Assembly: GCF_000737695.1 (NCBI RefSeq)
Contig: NZ_JPRM01000047.1
Coordinates: 1 to 64,000 of the forward strand
Source of the DNA: Flavobacterium hydatis
GTDB lineage: Bacteria > Bacteroidota > Bacteroidia > Flavobacteriales > Flavobacteriaceae
Length of the DNA: 64,000 nucleotides
Reading direction: 5' to 3'
Part shown: in pieces, positions 8,939 to 17,593 of the stretch
Position numbering within the stretch: the first letter of the stretch is position 1
Layout: each line of letters starts with the position of its first letter
The notes under the pieces: model-generated
What the model saw: only the letters and a program-made list of their open reading frames with translations
Told to the model about the DNA's origin: nothing
The model's database searches: none
Translations under genes and position numbers: made by a program

Positions 8939-10171
8939 ATGCTATACTATTTATTTGAATATTTAGACAAAACATTAGATGTGCCAGGAACAGGAGTTTT
9001 TCAGTACATTACTTTTAGATCGGCTTTAGCTTTCTTGCTTTCGTTGCTTTTATCAACAATCTACGGAAAAAGAATTATCAATTTCCTAAGAAATCAACAA
9101 GTAGGCGAAACTGTTCGTGAACTTGGACTTGCTGGTCAAAACGAAAAAGCTGGTACGCCAACAATGGGAGGTTTAATTATCATATTTGCTACCCTTGTGC
9201 CTGTTTTGTTGTTTGCTAAACTGCATAATATTTATATCGTATTGCTAATTGTGACCACGCTTTGGATGGGAGTAATTGGTTTTGTGGATGATTATATCAA
9301 GATTTTCAAAAAAGACAAACAAGGACTTAAAGGAATTTTTAAAGTTATAGGTCAAGTTGGTTTAGGTATAATTGTAGGGTCAGTGCTTTATTTTAGCCCA
9401 AATGTTACCGTAAGAACAGATACTGGTAATAGTGATATTTATAGAGTACAGTCAACAACAAGTGTTATAGTTCCTGCATTAATAGAAGAAAAGTCGACGG
9501 TAACAACTATTCCTTTCTTTAAAAATAATGAATTTGATTATGCTGAATTATTGGCTTGGACAGGTGAAGGATATGAAAAATGGGCTTGGTTAATTTTTAT
9601 ACCAGTTGTAATTTTTATTATCACAGCAGTTTCTAATGGAGCTAATTTAACAGATGGAATAGATGGTCTTGCAGCGGGAACTTCGGCAGTGTCCGTCCTC
9701 GCGCTCGGGATATTTACGTTTCTATCCGGAAATATTATTTTCTCGAATTACCTCAATATAATGTATATCCCCAATTCGGGAGAAATGACCGTTTTTATAT
9801 CCGCCTTCGTAGGTGCATTAATTGGGTTTCTATGGTACAATTCATATCCGGCATCTGTTTTTATGGGAGATACGGGAAGTTTAACAATAGGTGGAATCAT
9901 AGCTGTTCTGGCAATTGCGGTTCGTAAAGAAATGCTGATTGTTTTGTTCTGTGGAATTTTCTTAGCAGAAAGTGCTTCGGTAATTATTCAGGTAGCTTAT
10001 TTTAAATATACAAAAAAACGTTTTGGCGAAGGACGAAGGATTTTCCTGATGTCGCCATTGCATCATCATTACCAGAAAAAAGGGTATCATGAAAGTAAAA
10101 TTGTAACCCGTTTTTGGATTGTTGCAATCATGTTAGCCATATTGTCTATCGTAACATTAAAACTAAGATAA
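8939..10171 (+). CDS. mraY: Phospho-MurNAc-pentapeptide transferase MraY
   Basis: An integral membrane enzyme that transfers phospho-MurNAc-pentapeptide to undecaprenyl phosphate, making lipid I. Signature motifs are present: FVDDYIKIFKKD, the catalytic NLTDGIDGLA, and FMGDTGSLTIGG, followed by SPLHHHYQKKG on a cytoplasmic loop. At 410 residues it is longer than the roughly 360 of E. coli because of extra sequence in the first half (roughly residues 150-210), as is usual for Bacteroidota. It follows murE by 10 bp. Confidence 0.97.
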   Translation: MLYYLFEYLDKTLDVPGTGVFQYITFRSALAFLLSLLLSTIYGKRIINFLRNQQVGETVRELGLAGQNEKAGTPTMGGLIIIFATLVPVLLFAKLHNIYIVLLIVTTLWMGVIGFVDDYIKIFKKDKQGLKGIFKVIGQVGLGIIVGSVLYFSPNVTVRTDTGNSDIYRVQSTTSVIVPALIEEKSTVTTIPFFKNNEFDYAELLAWTGEGYEKWAWLIFIPVVIFIITAVSNGANLTDGIDGLAAGTSAVSVLALGIFTFLSGNIIFSNYLNIMYIPNSGEMTVFISAFVGALIGFLWYNSYPASVFMGDTGSLTIGGIIAVLAIAVRKEMLIVLFCGIFLAESASVIIQVAYFKYTKKRFGEGRRIFLMSPLHHHYQKKGYHESKIVTRFWIVAIMLAILSIVTLKLR

Positions 10172-10174
10172 TAT

Positions 10175-11506
10175 ATGAGGTTAGTTGTTTTAGGTGGTGG
10201 AGAAAGCGGTGTTGGTACTGCTATTCTTGGAAAAAAGAAAGGATACGATGTTTTTGTTTCCGATTACGGGAAGATAAACGAGAGTTATAAAGAAGTTCTT
10301 ATTATTAACGGAATTGCCTGGGAAGAAGGAAAGCATACCGAAGACTTGATTTTAAATGCCGATGTCGTCATGAAAAGTCCCGGTATTCCTGATAAATCAC
10401 CTATAGTTAAGAAGTTAGTAGAAAAAGGAATTAAAGTAATCTCAGAAATTGAGTTTGCAAAACCTTTCACCGAAGCCTTAACAGTTGGAATTACAGGAAG
10501 TAATGGTAAGACAACAACAACAATGTTAACCTATCATTTGCTGAAGTCGGCAGGATTAAATGTAGGATTGGGAGGTAATATCGGAAAGAGTTTTGCATGG
10601 CAGGTAGCCGAAAACAAATTCGATTTTTATGTGCTTGAGTTAAGCAGTTTTCAATTGGACGGGATTATAGATTACAGGCCAGATATTGCGATTATAACCA
10701 ATATTAGTCCAGATCATTTAGACAGATATGATTATAAGTATGAAAATTACATTAACTCGAAGTTTCGGGTAACGATGAATCAGACTGAAAGTGATTATCT
10801 TATTTATGATGGTGATGATGAAGCATCAGCCGAATGGCTTAAAAATAACGCGACAAAAGCAAAATTAATTCCTTTTTCATTGACAGAAGAATTCAATGAA
10901 GGAGCATTTATAAAAAACAACAAAATGGAAATCAAGATTAACCAAGAAGAGTTTACAATGGATACTGAGTACATTGCTTTAGAAGGAAAACATAATTTGA
11001 AAAACGCAATGGCAGCAAGTTCAGTAGCTAAGTTGATGCAAATCAGAAACGCAACAATTCGTGAGAGTTTATCTAATTTTCAAGGTGTTGAACACCGCTT
11101 AGAAAAAGTTCTGAAAATTCAGAATGTACAATATATTAATGATTCAAAAGCAACAAACGTAAACGCTACATTTTTTGCTTTGGATAGTATGAATGCTCCA
11201 ACAGTTTGGATTGTTGGTGGTGTTGATAAAGGAAATGATTATAACGAATTAATGTCATTAGTTCGTGAAAAAGTAAAAGCAATTATTTGTCTTGGAGTTG
11301 ATAACAGAAAAATTATCGATGCTTTTGGAAATGTAGTTGACATTATGGTTGAAGTTAATAATATGAATGACGCTGTAAAAACAGCACAGCGCTTAACCGA
11401 AAAAGGTGATGCAGTATTATTATCTCCAGCTTGCGCAAGTTTCGATTTATTCGAAAACTACGAAGACAGAGGTAAGCAATTTAAGCAGGCAGTACACAAT
11501 CTATAA
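10175..11506 (+). CDS. murD: UDP-MurNAc-L-alanine:D-glutamate ligase MurD
   Basis: A cytoplasmic Mur ligase that adds D-glutamate to UDP-MurNAc-L-Ala. An N-terminal Rossmann-like domain begins RLVVLGGGESGVGTA, the ATP loop GITGSNGKTTTT follows at about residues 105-116, and the conserved HRLEKV and NDSKATNVNAT motifs mark the central and C-terminal domains. At 443 residues it is full length. It starts 3 bp after mraY. After it comes a 67-bp spacer carrying a stable hairpin. Confidence 0.97.
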   Translation: MRLVVLGGGESGVGTAILGKKKGYDVFVSDYGKINESYKEVLIINGIAWEEGKHTEDLILNADVVMKSPGIPDKSPIVKKLVEKGIKVISEIEFAKPFTEALTVGITGSNGKTTTTMLTYHLLKSAGLNVGLGGNIGKSFAWQVAENKFDFYVLELSSFQLDGIIDYRPDIAIITNISPDHLDRYDYKYENYINSKFRVTMNQTESDYLIYDGDDEASAEWLKNNATKAKLIPFSLTEEFNEGAFIKNNKMEIKINQEEFTMDTEYIALEGKHNLKNAMAASSVAKLMQIRNATIRESLSNFQGVEHRLEKVLKIQNVQYINDSKATNVNATFFALDSMNAPTVWIVGGVDKGNDYNELMSLVREKVKAIICLGVDNRKIIDAFGNVVDIMVEVNNMNDAVKTAQRLTEKGDAVLLSPACASFDLFENYEDRGKQFKQAVHNL

Positions 11507-11516
11507 AAGTTTAAGT

Positions 11517-11552
11517 TTTAATGTTTAAGGTTGAGCAACTTTGAACATTAAA
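11517..11552. repeat. Intra-operon hairpin between murD and ftsW
   Basis: Arms 11517-11532 and 11537-11552 pair along all 16 positions, two of them G-U, around the loop GAGC. There is no T-run typical of a terminator. It may be a small mobile palindrome or an mRNA-processing or attenuation element inside the dcw operon. Confidence 0.6.
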
Positions 11553-11579
11553 CAAAAATAACTTTAAACAAAATTGAAG

Positions 11580-12884
11580 ATGAAAGAGCTAGTAAACAAA
11601 TTAAAAGGAGATAGGGTAATATGGTCATTTGTGGCTTTATTGGCTTTGTTTTCGTTTATGCCTGTTTTTAGTGCGAGTAGTAATTTAGCCTATTTAGGTC
11701 ACGGAACAGGAAATACACTGGGTTATTTGGTAAAACATTTGGCTCATATTTGTATTGGGTTTTTAATTATTTACTGGGTGCACAAAGTGCCATACCATTA
11801 TTTTAGAGCAATTTCGAAGGTTGCTTTGCCAGTAGTTTGGCTTCTGTTAGCCTATACACTTCTAAAAGGAACTGTTATTGCTGGAGCAAATGCGAGTAGA
11901 TGGATACAGGTTCCGTTTATCGGGATTACATTCCAGACCTCTACATTGGCATCGATGGTGTTGTTTATTTTTGTGGCGCGTTATTTATCGAAAACCAGAG
12001 ATGAAGATGAACCTTTTCAGACCTCGTTGATACAGCTTTGGATGCCAGTTTTTGTTACGCTGATGCTTATTTTGCCAGCCAATTTCTCGACAACAGCACT
12101 TATCTTTTCGATGGTATTAATGCTTACGTTCATTGGTAAATATCCTTTAAAATATATCGGATTAATTATAGGTTCGGGAGTTGTAATGTTTTTGTTCTTT
12201 CTTCTTTTAGCGAAAGCATTTCCAGAATCTCGTTTTTTTAGCAGGGTAGGAACATGGGGAAGTCGAATCGAGAATTTTACGACCGATAAGCCAGATGAAG
12301 ATGATTATCAGATAGAGAAAGCAAAAATTGCAATTGCATCTGGAAAATTAGGAGGTTTAGGACCAGGAAAAAGTGTTCAGAAGAACTTTTTACCACAATC
12401 ATCTTCCGATTTTATTTATGCAATTATTGTAGAAGAATACGGTTTAATAGGAGGTTTAACAATCTTGTGTTTGTATTTGTTATTACTGTTTCGATTTGTA
12501 ATCGCATCGCATAAAGCCAATACACTATTTGGGAAGTTAGTCGTCGTCGGGCTCGGGTTTCCAATGATATTTCAGGCGATGATTAATATGGCTGTTGCGG
12601 TCGAATTATTGCCAGTAACAGGACAAACATTACCACTTATTAGTAGTGGAGGTAGTTCGATATGGATGACATGTTTTGCACTTGGAATCATTATTAGTGT
12701 TACCAAAAAAGACGAAGAAATTGAAGAAGAGCTGAAAGAAAAAGAAAAAAGAGAAGAAGCACTTCAGAAATTAATTGACAAACAACTAGAAGAAGAGAAT
12801 GAAGTAAGAAGTAGTCAAGAAGTAACAGCAGCATATTCTATAGAAGACAATGCAAAGAATCCAATGGAAGCTGTTATGAGGTAG
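11580..12884 (+). CDS. ftsW: Septal peptidoglycan polymerase FtsW
   Basis: A SEDS-family membrane glycosyltransferase that polymerises lipid II at the division site together with FtsI. About ten membrane helices are visible, and the family signature PVTGQTLPLISSGGSS is near residue 345. The cytoplasmic C-terminus is long and highly charged (Glu/Lys-rich). The reading frame is open from a TTG at 11574, but the ATG at 11580 (MKELVNKLKGDRVIW) is the more natural start. It lies between murD and murG as in other dcw clusters. Confidence 0.95.
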   Translation: MKELVNKLKGDRVIWSFVALLALFSFMPVFSASSNLAYLGHGTGNTLGYLVKHLAHICIGFLIIYWVHKVPYHYFRAISKVALPVVWLLLAYTLLKGTVIAGANASRWIQVPFIGITFQTSTLASMVLFIFVARYLSKTRDEDEPFQTSLIQLWMPVFVTLMLILPANFSTTALIFSMVLMLTFIGKYPLKYIGLIIGSGVVMFLFFLLLAKAFPESRFFSRVGTWGSRIENFTTDKPDEDDYQIEKAKIAIASGKLGGLGPGKSVQKNFLPQSSSDFIYAIIVEEYGLIGGLTILCLYLLLLFRFVIASHKANTLFGKLVVVGLGFPMIFQAMINMAVAVELLPVTGQTLPLISSGGSSIWMTCFALGIIISVTKKDEEIEEELKEKEKREEALQKLIDKQLEEENEVRSSQEVTAAYSIEDNAKNPMEAVMR

Positions 12885-12938
12885 TTAGAGTTAAGAAGAG
12901 AATATAATAATTTTTAAAATGTAGTAACATTTAAAAAT

Positions 12939-14027
12939 ATGACAAAATATAAATTCATATTAAGCGGTGGTGGAACAGGAGGACATATTTATCCTGCAAT
13001 CGCAATTGCGAATGAATTAAAATTACAATATCCTGATGCTGAGTTTCTATTTGTTGGTGCCAAAGACAAAATGGAAATGCAGAAAGTACCACAAGCAGGA
13101 TATGAAATAAAAGGTCTTTGGATTGCTGGGTTACAACGAAAATTAACGTTACAGAATGCCATGTTTCCTTTTAAGTTAATGAGTAGTTTATTGCAATCAA
13201 GAAAAATAATTAAGGCATTTAAACCAAATGTAGTTATTGGTACAGGAGGTTTTGCTAGTGGGCCGTTATTAAAAATGGCAGGCTCGGCAGGAATTCCAAC
13301 AGTTATTCAAGAACAAAACTCTTTTCCGGGAATTACAAATAAATTGCTTAGCAAAAAAGCGAGTGCAATTTGTGTAGCATATAAAAATTTAGAACGTTTT
13401 TTTCCTGCAGATAAAATTGTTTTAACTGGTAATCCGGTTCGTCAGGATTTAATTGATATTGGTAGCAAAAGAGACGAAGCAATTGCATTTTACAATTTAG
13501 ATGCAAATAAAAAAACATTGTTGGTTCTTGGCGGAAGTCTTGGTGCTCGAAGAGTGAATCAATTAATAGAAAAAGAATTGCCAAATATGCTATCGCAATA
13601 TGTTCAGGTAATCTGGCAATGCGGAAAATTATATTTTGAAGATTATAAAAAATACAATCAGCCAAATGTAAAAGTGGTTGATTTTATAGAACGAATGGAT
13701 TTTGTTTATGCAGCTGCCGATGTGATTATTTCAAGAGCAGGAGCATCGTCGGTTTCGGAATTATGTATAGTTGGAAAGCCAGTCATTTTTATTCCGTCAC
13801 CTAATGTTGCCGAAGATCATCAAACAAAAAACGCACAAGCTATTGTAGATCAGAATGGTGCGATTTTATTGAAAGAATCTGAGTTAAATAGCGAGTTTAG
13901 CATTGTTTTTGAAGCGTTGTTGAAGGATGAAGAAAAGCAAAAACAGCTTAGAGAGAATATAAAAAAATTGGCAATGCCAGGTGCAACAAAAGCAATTGTT
14001 GCAGAAATTATAAAGTTGATTAAGTAA
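12939..14027 (+). CDS. murG: Lipid II synthase MurG (UDP-GlcNAc transferase)
   Basis: A membrane-associated GT28 glycosyltransferase that adds GlcNAc to lipid I. The N-terminal glycine-rich motif SGGGTGGHIYPAIAIA is at residues 9-24; further motifs are TGGFASGP, VIQEQNSFPG, LVLGGSLGARR and the C-terminal donor-site SRAGASSVSEL. At 362 residues it is full length. It follows ftsW after 54 bp and precedes murC after 67 bp. Confidence 0.97.
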   Translation: MTKYKFILSGGGTGGHIYPAIAIANELKLQYPDAEFLFVGAKDKMEMQKVPQAGYEIKGLWIAGLQRKLTLQNAMFPFKLMSSLLQSRKIIKAFKPNVVIGTGGFASGPLLKMAGSAGIPTVIQEQNSFPGITNKLLSKKASAICVAYKNLERFFPADKIVLTGNPVRQDLIDIGSKRDEAIAFYNLDANKKTLLVLGGSLGARRVNQLIEKELPNMLSQYVQVIWQCGKLYFEDYKKYNQPNVKVVDFIERMDFVYAAADVIISRAGASSVSELCIVGKPVIFIPSPNVAEDHQTKNAQAIVDQNGAILLKESELNSEFSIVFEALLKDEEKQKQLRENIKKLAMPGATKAIVAEIIKLIK

Positions 14028-14094
14028 AAAAATAGTCATAAAGTTGAAGGTCTACGCGTAAAGCTTAGTTCCTAAAGCCTAAAGCAAAAAAGAA

Positions 14095-15444
14095 ATGAAT
14101 TTAAACCAAATACAGAACGTCTATTTTATAGGAATTGGAGGCATCGGAATGAGTGCTCTGGCTCGTTATTTCAAGAACATTGGAAAACAAGTTTCAGGTT
14201 ACGACAAGACACCTTCAACGCTTACAAATGAGCTTATCGAAAGTGGGATTAATATTCATTTTGAAGATAATATCAGTTTAATTCCAAGTGATTATTTTGT
14301 AGAAAACACATTGGTTATTATCACGCCAGCAGTTCCGACTTCACATTCGGAGTGGAATTATTTTTTAGAAAGAAATTATCAGGTTAAGAAAAGAGCCGAA
14401 GTTTTAGGAATTATTACCCAAGGTACTTTTTCTTTTGCTGTAGCAGGAACACATGGTAAAACAACAACATCTAGTATTTTAGGACATATTCTTTACGAAA
14501 GTGGTGCAGATGTTACTGCTTTTGTAGGTGGAATTGTAGAGAATTATAATTCGAACTTAATAGGAAACGGGAAAACTGTTACTGTTGTCGAGGCAGATGA
14601 ATTTGATCGTTCGTTCTTGCATTTACACCCAAATATTGCTTGCATCACATCTATGGATGCAGATCATTTGGATATTTACGGAACAAGTGAAGCAATTGAA
14701 GAATCATTTGTAGAATTTGCTTCAAAAGTTGAGGATAAAAATAATCTTTTTATAACCAAAGAATTACCTCTTGAAGGAGTTCAATGTGCTATAAACGAAG
14801 ACGCTCCGTTTAAAGCATTTAATGTAAGAATTGAGAAAGGAAGTTATGTTTTTGATGTGCAAACGCCATCAGAAACTATTAAAGATTTGCATTTTGGATT
14901 GCCAGGTAAGCATAATTTAATGAATGCTTTAATGGCTATTGCAATGGCAAAAACATACGGAACATCAACCGATGCAATTGCAAAAGCTTTGGCTTCGTTT
15001 AAAGGAATAAGAAGACGTTTTTCTTATCAGATTAAAACAGATAAACTGGTTTATATAGATGATTATGCACATCATCCGACAGAAATAAATGCAGTAAATC
15101 AAGCGGTTAGAGAGTTGTATCCAGGGCAAAAAGTACTGGCTGTATTTCAGCCTCATTTGTTTAGCAGAACAAGAGATTTTGCAGATGGATTTGCTAAAAG
15201 TTTATCCGCATTTGATGAAGTGATTTTATTGGATATTTATCCAGCAAGAGAGTTGCCGATGGAAGGAATTACATCGCAATGGCTAATGGATAAAATGAGT
15301 AATTCTAACAGGAAAATAGTTGCTAAAGATGATTTATTAGCATCAATTAAGGCGAGCGATGCGACCATAATTGTGACTATTGGAGCGGGTGATTTAGGAG
15401 AATTAGTGCCGTCAATTAAAAACATCTTAAATGAAATTAATTAA
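14095..15444 (+). CDS. murC: UDP-MurNAc:L-alanine ligase MurC
   Basis: A cytoplasmic Mur ligase adding the first residue of the stem peptide. The N-terminal domain starts with a FIGIGGIGMSALARYF loop, the ATP motif GTHGKTTTSS is near residue 120, and EADEFDRSF and DDYAHHPTEI are the family motifs. At 449 residues it is full length. It overlaps the ftsQ start by 14 bp, indicating translational coupling. murB and ddl, found nearby in many other bacteria, are not in this cluster. Confidence 0.97.
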   Translation: MNLNQIQNVYFIGIGGIGMSALARYFKNIGKQVSGYDKTPSTLTNELIESGINIHFEDNISLIPSDYFVENTLVIITPAVPTSHSEWNYFLERNYQVKKRAEVLGIITQGTFSFAVAGTHGKTTTSSILGHILYESGADVTAFVGGIVENYNSNLIGNGKTVTVVEADEFDRSFLHLHPNIACITSMDADHLDIYGTSEAIEESFVEFASKVEDKNNLFITKELPLEGVQCAINEDAPFKAFNVRIEKGSYVFDVQTPSETIKDLHFGLPGKHNLMNALMAIAMAKTYGTSTDAIAKALASFKGIRRRFSYQIKTDKLVYIDDYAHHPTEINAVNQAVRELYPGQKVLAVFQPHLFSRTRDFADGFAKSLSAFDEVILLDIYPARELPMEGITSQWLMDKMSNSNRKIVAKDDLLASIKASDATIIVTIGAGDLGELVPSIKNILNEIN

Positions 15445-16153
15445 TTGGATAAATATTCGTTTGATACTCATGTTTGGAGTAGTCATTTTTTTATTTTCGT
15501 TTACTTCACATAGAAATGGAGAGCGAAATTTAAAGAAATCTACTGTTGTTTTTGTAGGAGAAAACGCTATTTTTATTAAGCCGGAAGCGGTTAATAAATT
15601 GTTAATAGAAAATGAAAAAGATGCTTCTAGCATTAAAAAAGAAGGGTTAGATTTGAATAAGATAGAGAAAGCCCTTAATACGCAAGTGATGATTGAAAAA
15701 TCGGATGTATTTGTGAGTATTGATGGTATTCTAAAAGCAGTAGTAAAACAGAAGACGCCGATAGCCCGCATTATGAACGGGAATGAGTCGTTTTATATTG
15801 ATTACGAGGGTAATAAAATGCCTTTGTCGGATAATTTTACGGCTAGAGTTCCTCTTGTTTCGGGGAATATAAATGAGAAAAATAACGAAGAATTAGCTAC
15901 ATTATTCCGCATGATTTTTGACGATGCATTTTTGAAAAAAAATATCATTGCGATTCAAATTATGCCTAATGGTAGCTTAAAATTGCTTAACAGAAATTTT
16001 AATTATGAGATAGATTTTGGCAGAACGATAAATGTTGAGCGAAAATTTAATAATTATAAAGCCTTTTTTCAAAAAGCTGTTTTGGATAGTTCGTTATATA
16101 AATATAAAAGGATAGATCTTAGGTTTACGGAACAAGTAGTTTGCACAAAATAA
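15431..16153 (+). CDS. ftsQ: FtsQ-like cell division protein
   Basis: A 240-residue bitopic protein between murC and ftsA, the standard place for FtsQ. There is one N-terminal membrane segment (about residues 8-24), and an extracytoplasmic region with a POTRA-like start, including VMIEKSDVFVSIDGILKAVV and then KQKTPIARIM, which resembles the FtsQ beta domain entry. FtsQ links FtsB/FtsL to the rest of the divisome. The sequence is divergent, so identification leans on topology and gene order. It starts inside the end of murC. Confidence 0.88.
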   Translation: MKLINWINIRLILMFGVVIFLFSFTSHRNGERNLKKSTVVFVGENAIFIKPEAVNKLLIENEKDASSIKKEGLDLNKIEKALNTQVMIEKSDVFVSIDGILKAVVKQKTPIARIMNGNESFYIDYEGNKMPLSDNFTARVPLVSGNINEKNNEELATLFRMIFDDAFLKKNIIAIQIMPNGSLKLLNRNFNYEIDFGRTINVERKFNNYKAFFQKAVLDSSLYKYKRIDLRFTEQVVCTK

Positions 16154-16159
16154 TAGATA

Positions 16160-17542
16160 ATGGGAAAAGATAATATTGCAGTAGGTCTAGATATTGGTAC
16201 AACCAAAATTGTTGCCATGATAGGTAAGAAGAATGAATATGGTAAGCTTGAGATTCTAGGAATAGGAAAATCAAAAAGCTTAGGTGTTGCGAGAGGTGTT
16301 GTAAACAATATTACTCAAACAATACAATCTATTCAGCAAGCGATACATGAAGCGGAGAATAATTCGGGTTACAAGATTAAAGATGTAGTTGTAGGGATAG
16401 CAGGACAGCATATTCGTAGTATTCAGCATACAGACTACATAAGCAGAAGCAATCCTGAAGAGGTAATTGGCGAGAATGACATTCAGCTTTTAATAGACCA
16501 AGTTAATAAACTGGCTATGTTACCAGGTGAAGAAATTATTCACGTTTTACCACAGGAATTTAAAATTGATGGACAATCGGAGATTAAAGAACCGATTGGA
16601 ATGTACGGTGGAAGATTAGAATCTAGTTTTCACGTTGTAGTTGGACAGGCTTCATCTATAAGAAACGTGGGAAGATGTATTCAGAGTTCAGGAATTGAAT
16701 TATCAGGCTTAACATTAGAGCCATTGGCTTCGGCAGATGCTGTATTGAGTCAGGAAGAAAAAGAAGCAGGAGTAGCACTTATCGATATCGGTGGCGGTAC
16801 AACAGATTTAGCAATTTTTAAAGACGGAATCATTCGTCATACTGCTGTAATTCCTTTTGGAGGAAATGTAATTACAGATGATATAAAAGAAGGTTGTTCA
16901 ATTATTGAGAAACAAGCCGAATTATTGAAGATTAAATTTGGATCTGCATGGCCAGGTGAAAACAAAGACAATGAAATTGTTTCGATTCCGGGATTAAGAG
17001 GAAGAGAGCCAAAAGAAATTTCTTTGAAAAATTTATCAAAAATAATTCATGCTCGTGTTGTCGAAATTGTAGATCAGGTTTTTACAGAAGTAAAAGCTTA
17101 TGGACATGAAGATCCTCGTAAAAAATTAATTGCAGGAATTGTTCTTACAGGTGGTGGAGCTCAACTAAAACACATTAAGCAATTAGTAGAGTACATTACA
17201 GGAATGGATACCAGAATTGGTTACCCAAATGAGCATTTGGCAGGAAATTCTAACGAAGAAATCTCTAGTCCGTTATACGCTACAGCTGTTGGTTTAGTAA
17301 TGAACAGCATAGAAAATAGAACTCAAAGTGCCGTAAGATTGGATGTTATAGAACAACCAAAGGCACCAGTACATAGAGCCCCGGTACAACAGCAACATTA
17401 TGAGGTTGAAGAATCTTATGTAGAAACTGTTGAAGAAGTGAAGAAGGTAGTTAAGGAAGAATCGACTGAAACAAAAATAAGAAGATCCTTTTTTGACCGC
17501 TATGTCGATAAAATCAAAGATTTTTTAGACAACGCTGAATAA
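16160..17542 (+). CDS. ftsA: Cell division protein FtsA
   Basis: An actin-fold ATPase that tethers FtsZ to the membrane. Phosphate-binding motifs are AVGLDIGTTKIVAMIG (residues 6-21) and ALIDIGGGTTDLAIF, and the adenosine motif is VLTGGGAQL. The C-terminal tail ends with a basic, amphipathic segment (FFDRYVDKIKDFLDN) that fits a membrane-targeting helix. At 460 residues it has the usual length for the phylum. It sits 6 bp after ftsQ and 51 bp before ftsZ. Confidence 0.97.
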   Translation: MGKDNIAVGLDIGTTKIVAMIGKKNEYGKLEILGIGKSKSLGVARGVVNNITQTIQSIQQAIHEAENNSGYKIKDVVVGIAGQHIRSIQHTDYISRSNPEEVIGENDIQLLIDQVNKLAMLPGEEIIHVLPQEFKIDGQSEIKEPIGMYGGRLESSFHVVVGQASSIRNVGRCIQSSGIELSGLTLEPLASADAVLSQEEKEAGVALIDIGGGTTDLAIFKDGIIRHTAVIPFGGNVITDDIKEGCSIIEKQAELLKIKFGSAWPGENKDNEIVSIPGLRGREPKEISLKNLSKIIHARVVEIVDQVFTEVKAYGHEDPRKKLIAGIVLTGGGAQLKHIKQLVEYITGMDTRIGYPNEHLAGNSNEEISSPLYATAVGLVMNSIENRTQSAVRLDVIEQPKAPVHRAPVQQQHYEVEESYVETVEEVKKVVKEESTETKIRRSFFDRYVDKIKDFLDNAE

Positions 17543-17593
17543 GCGATTTGAAATAATACAAGAATTAATATTTAATATCAAAAAACCAAAAAT

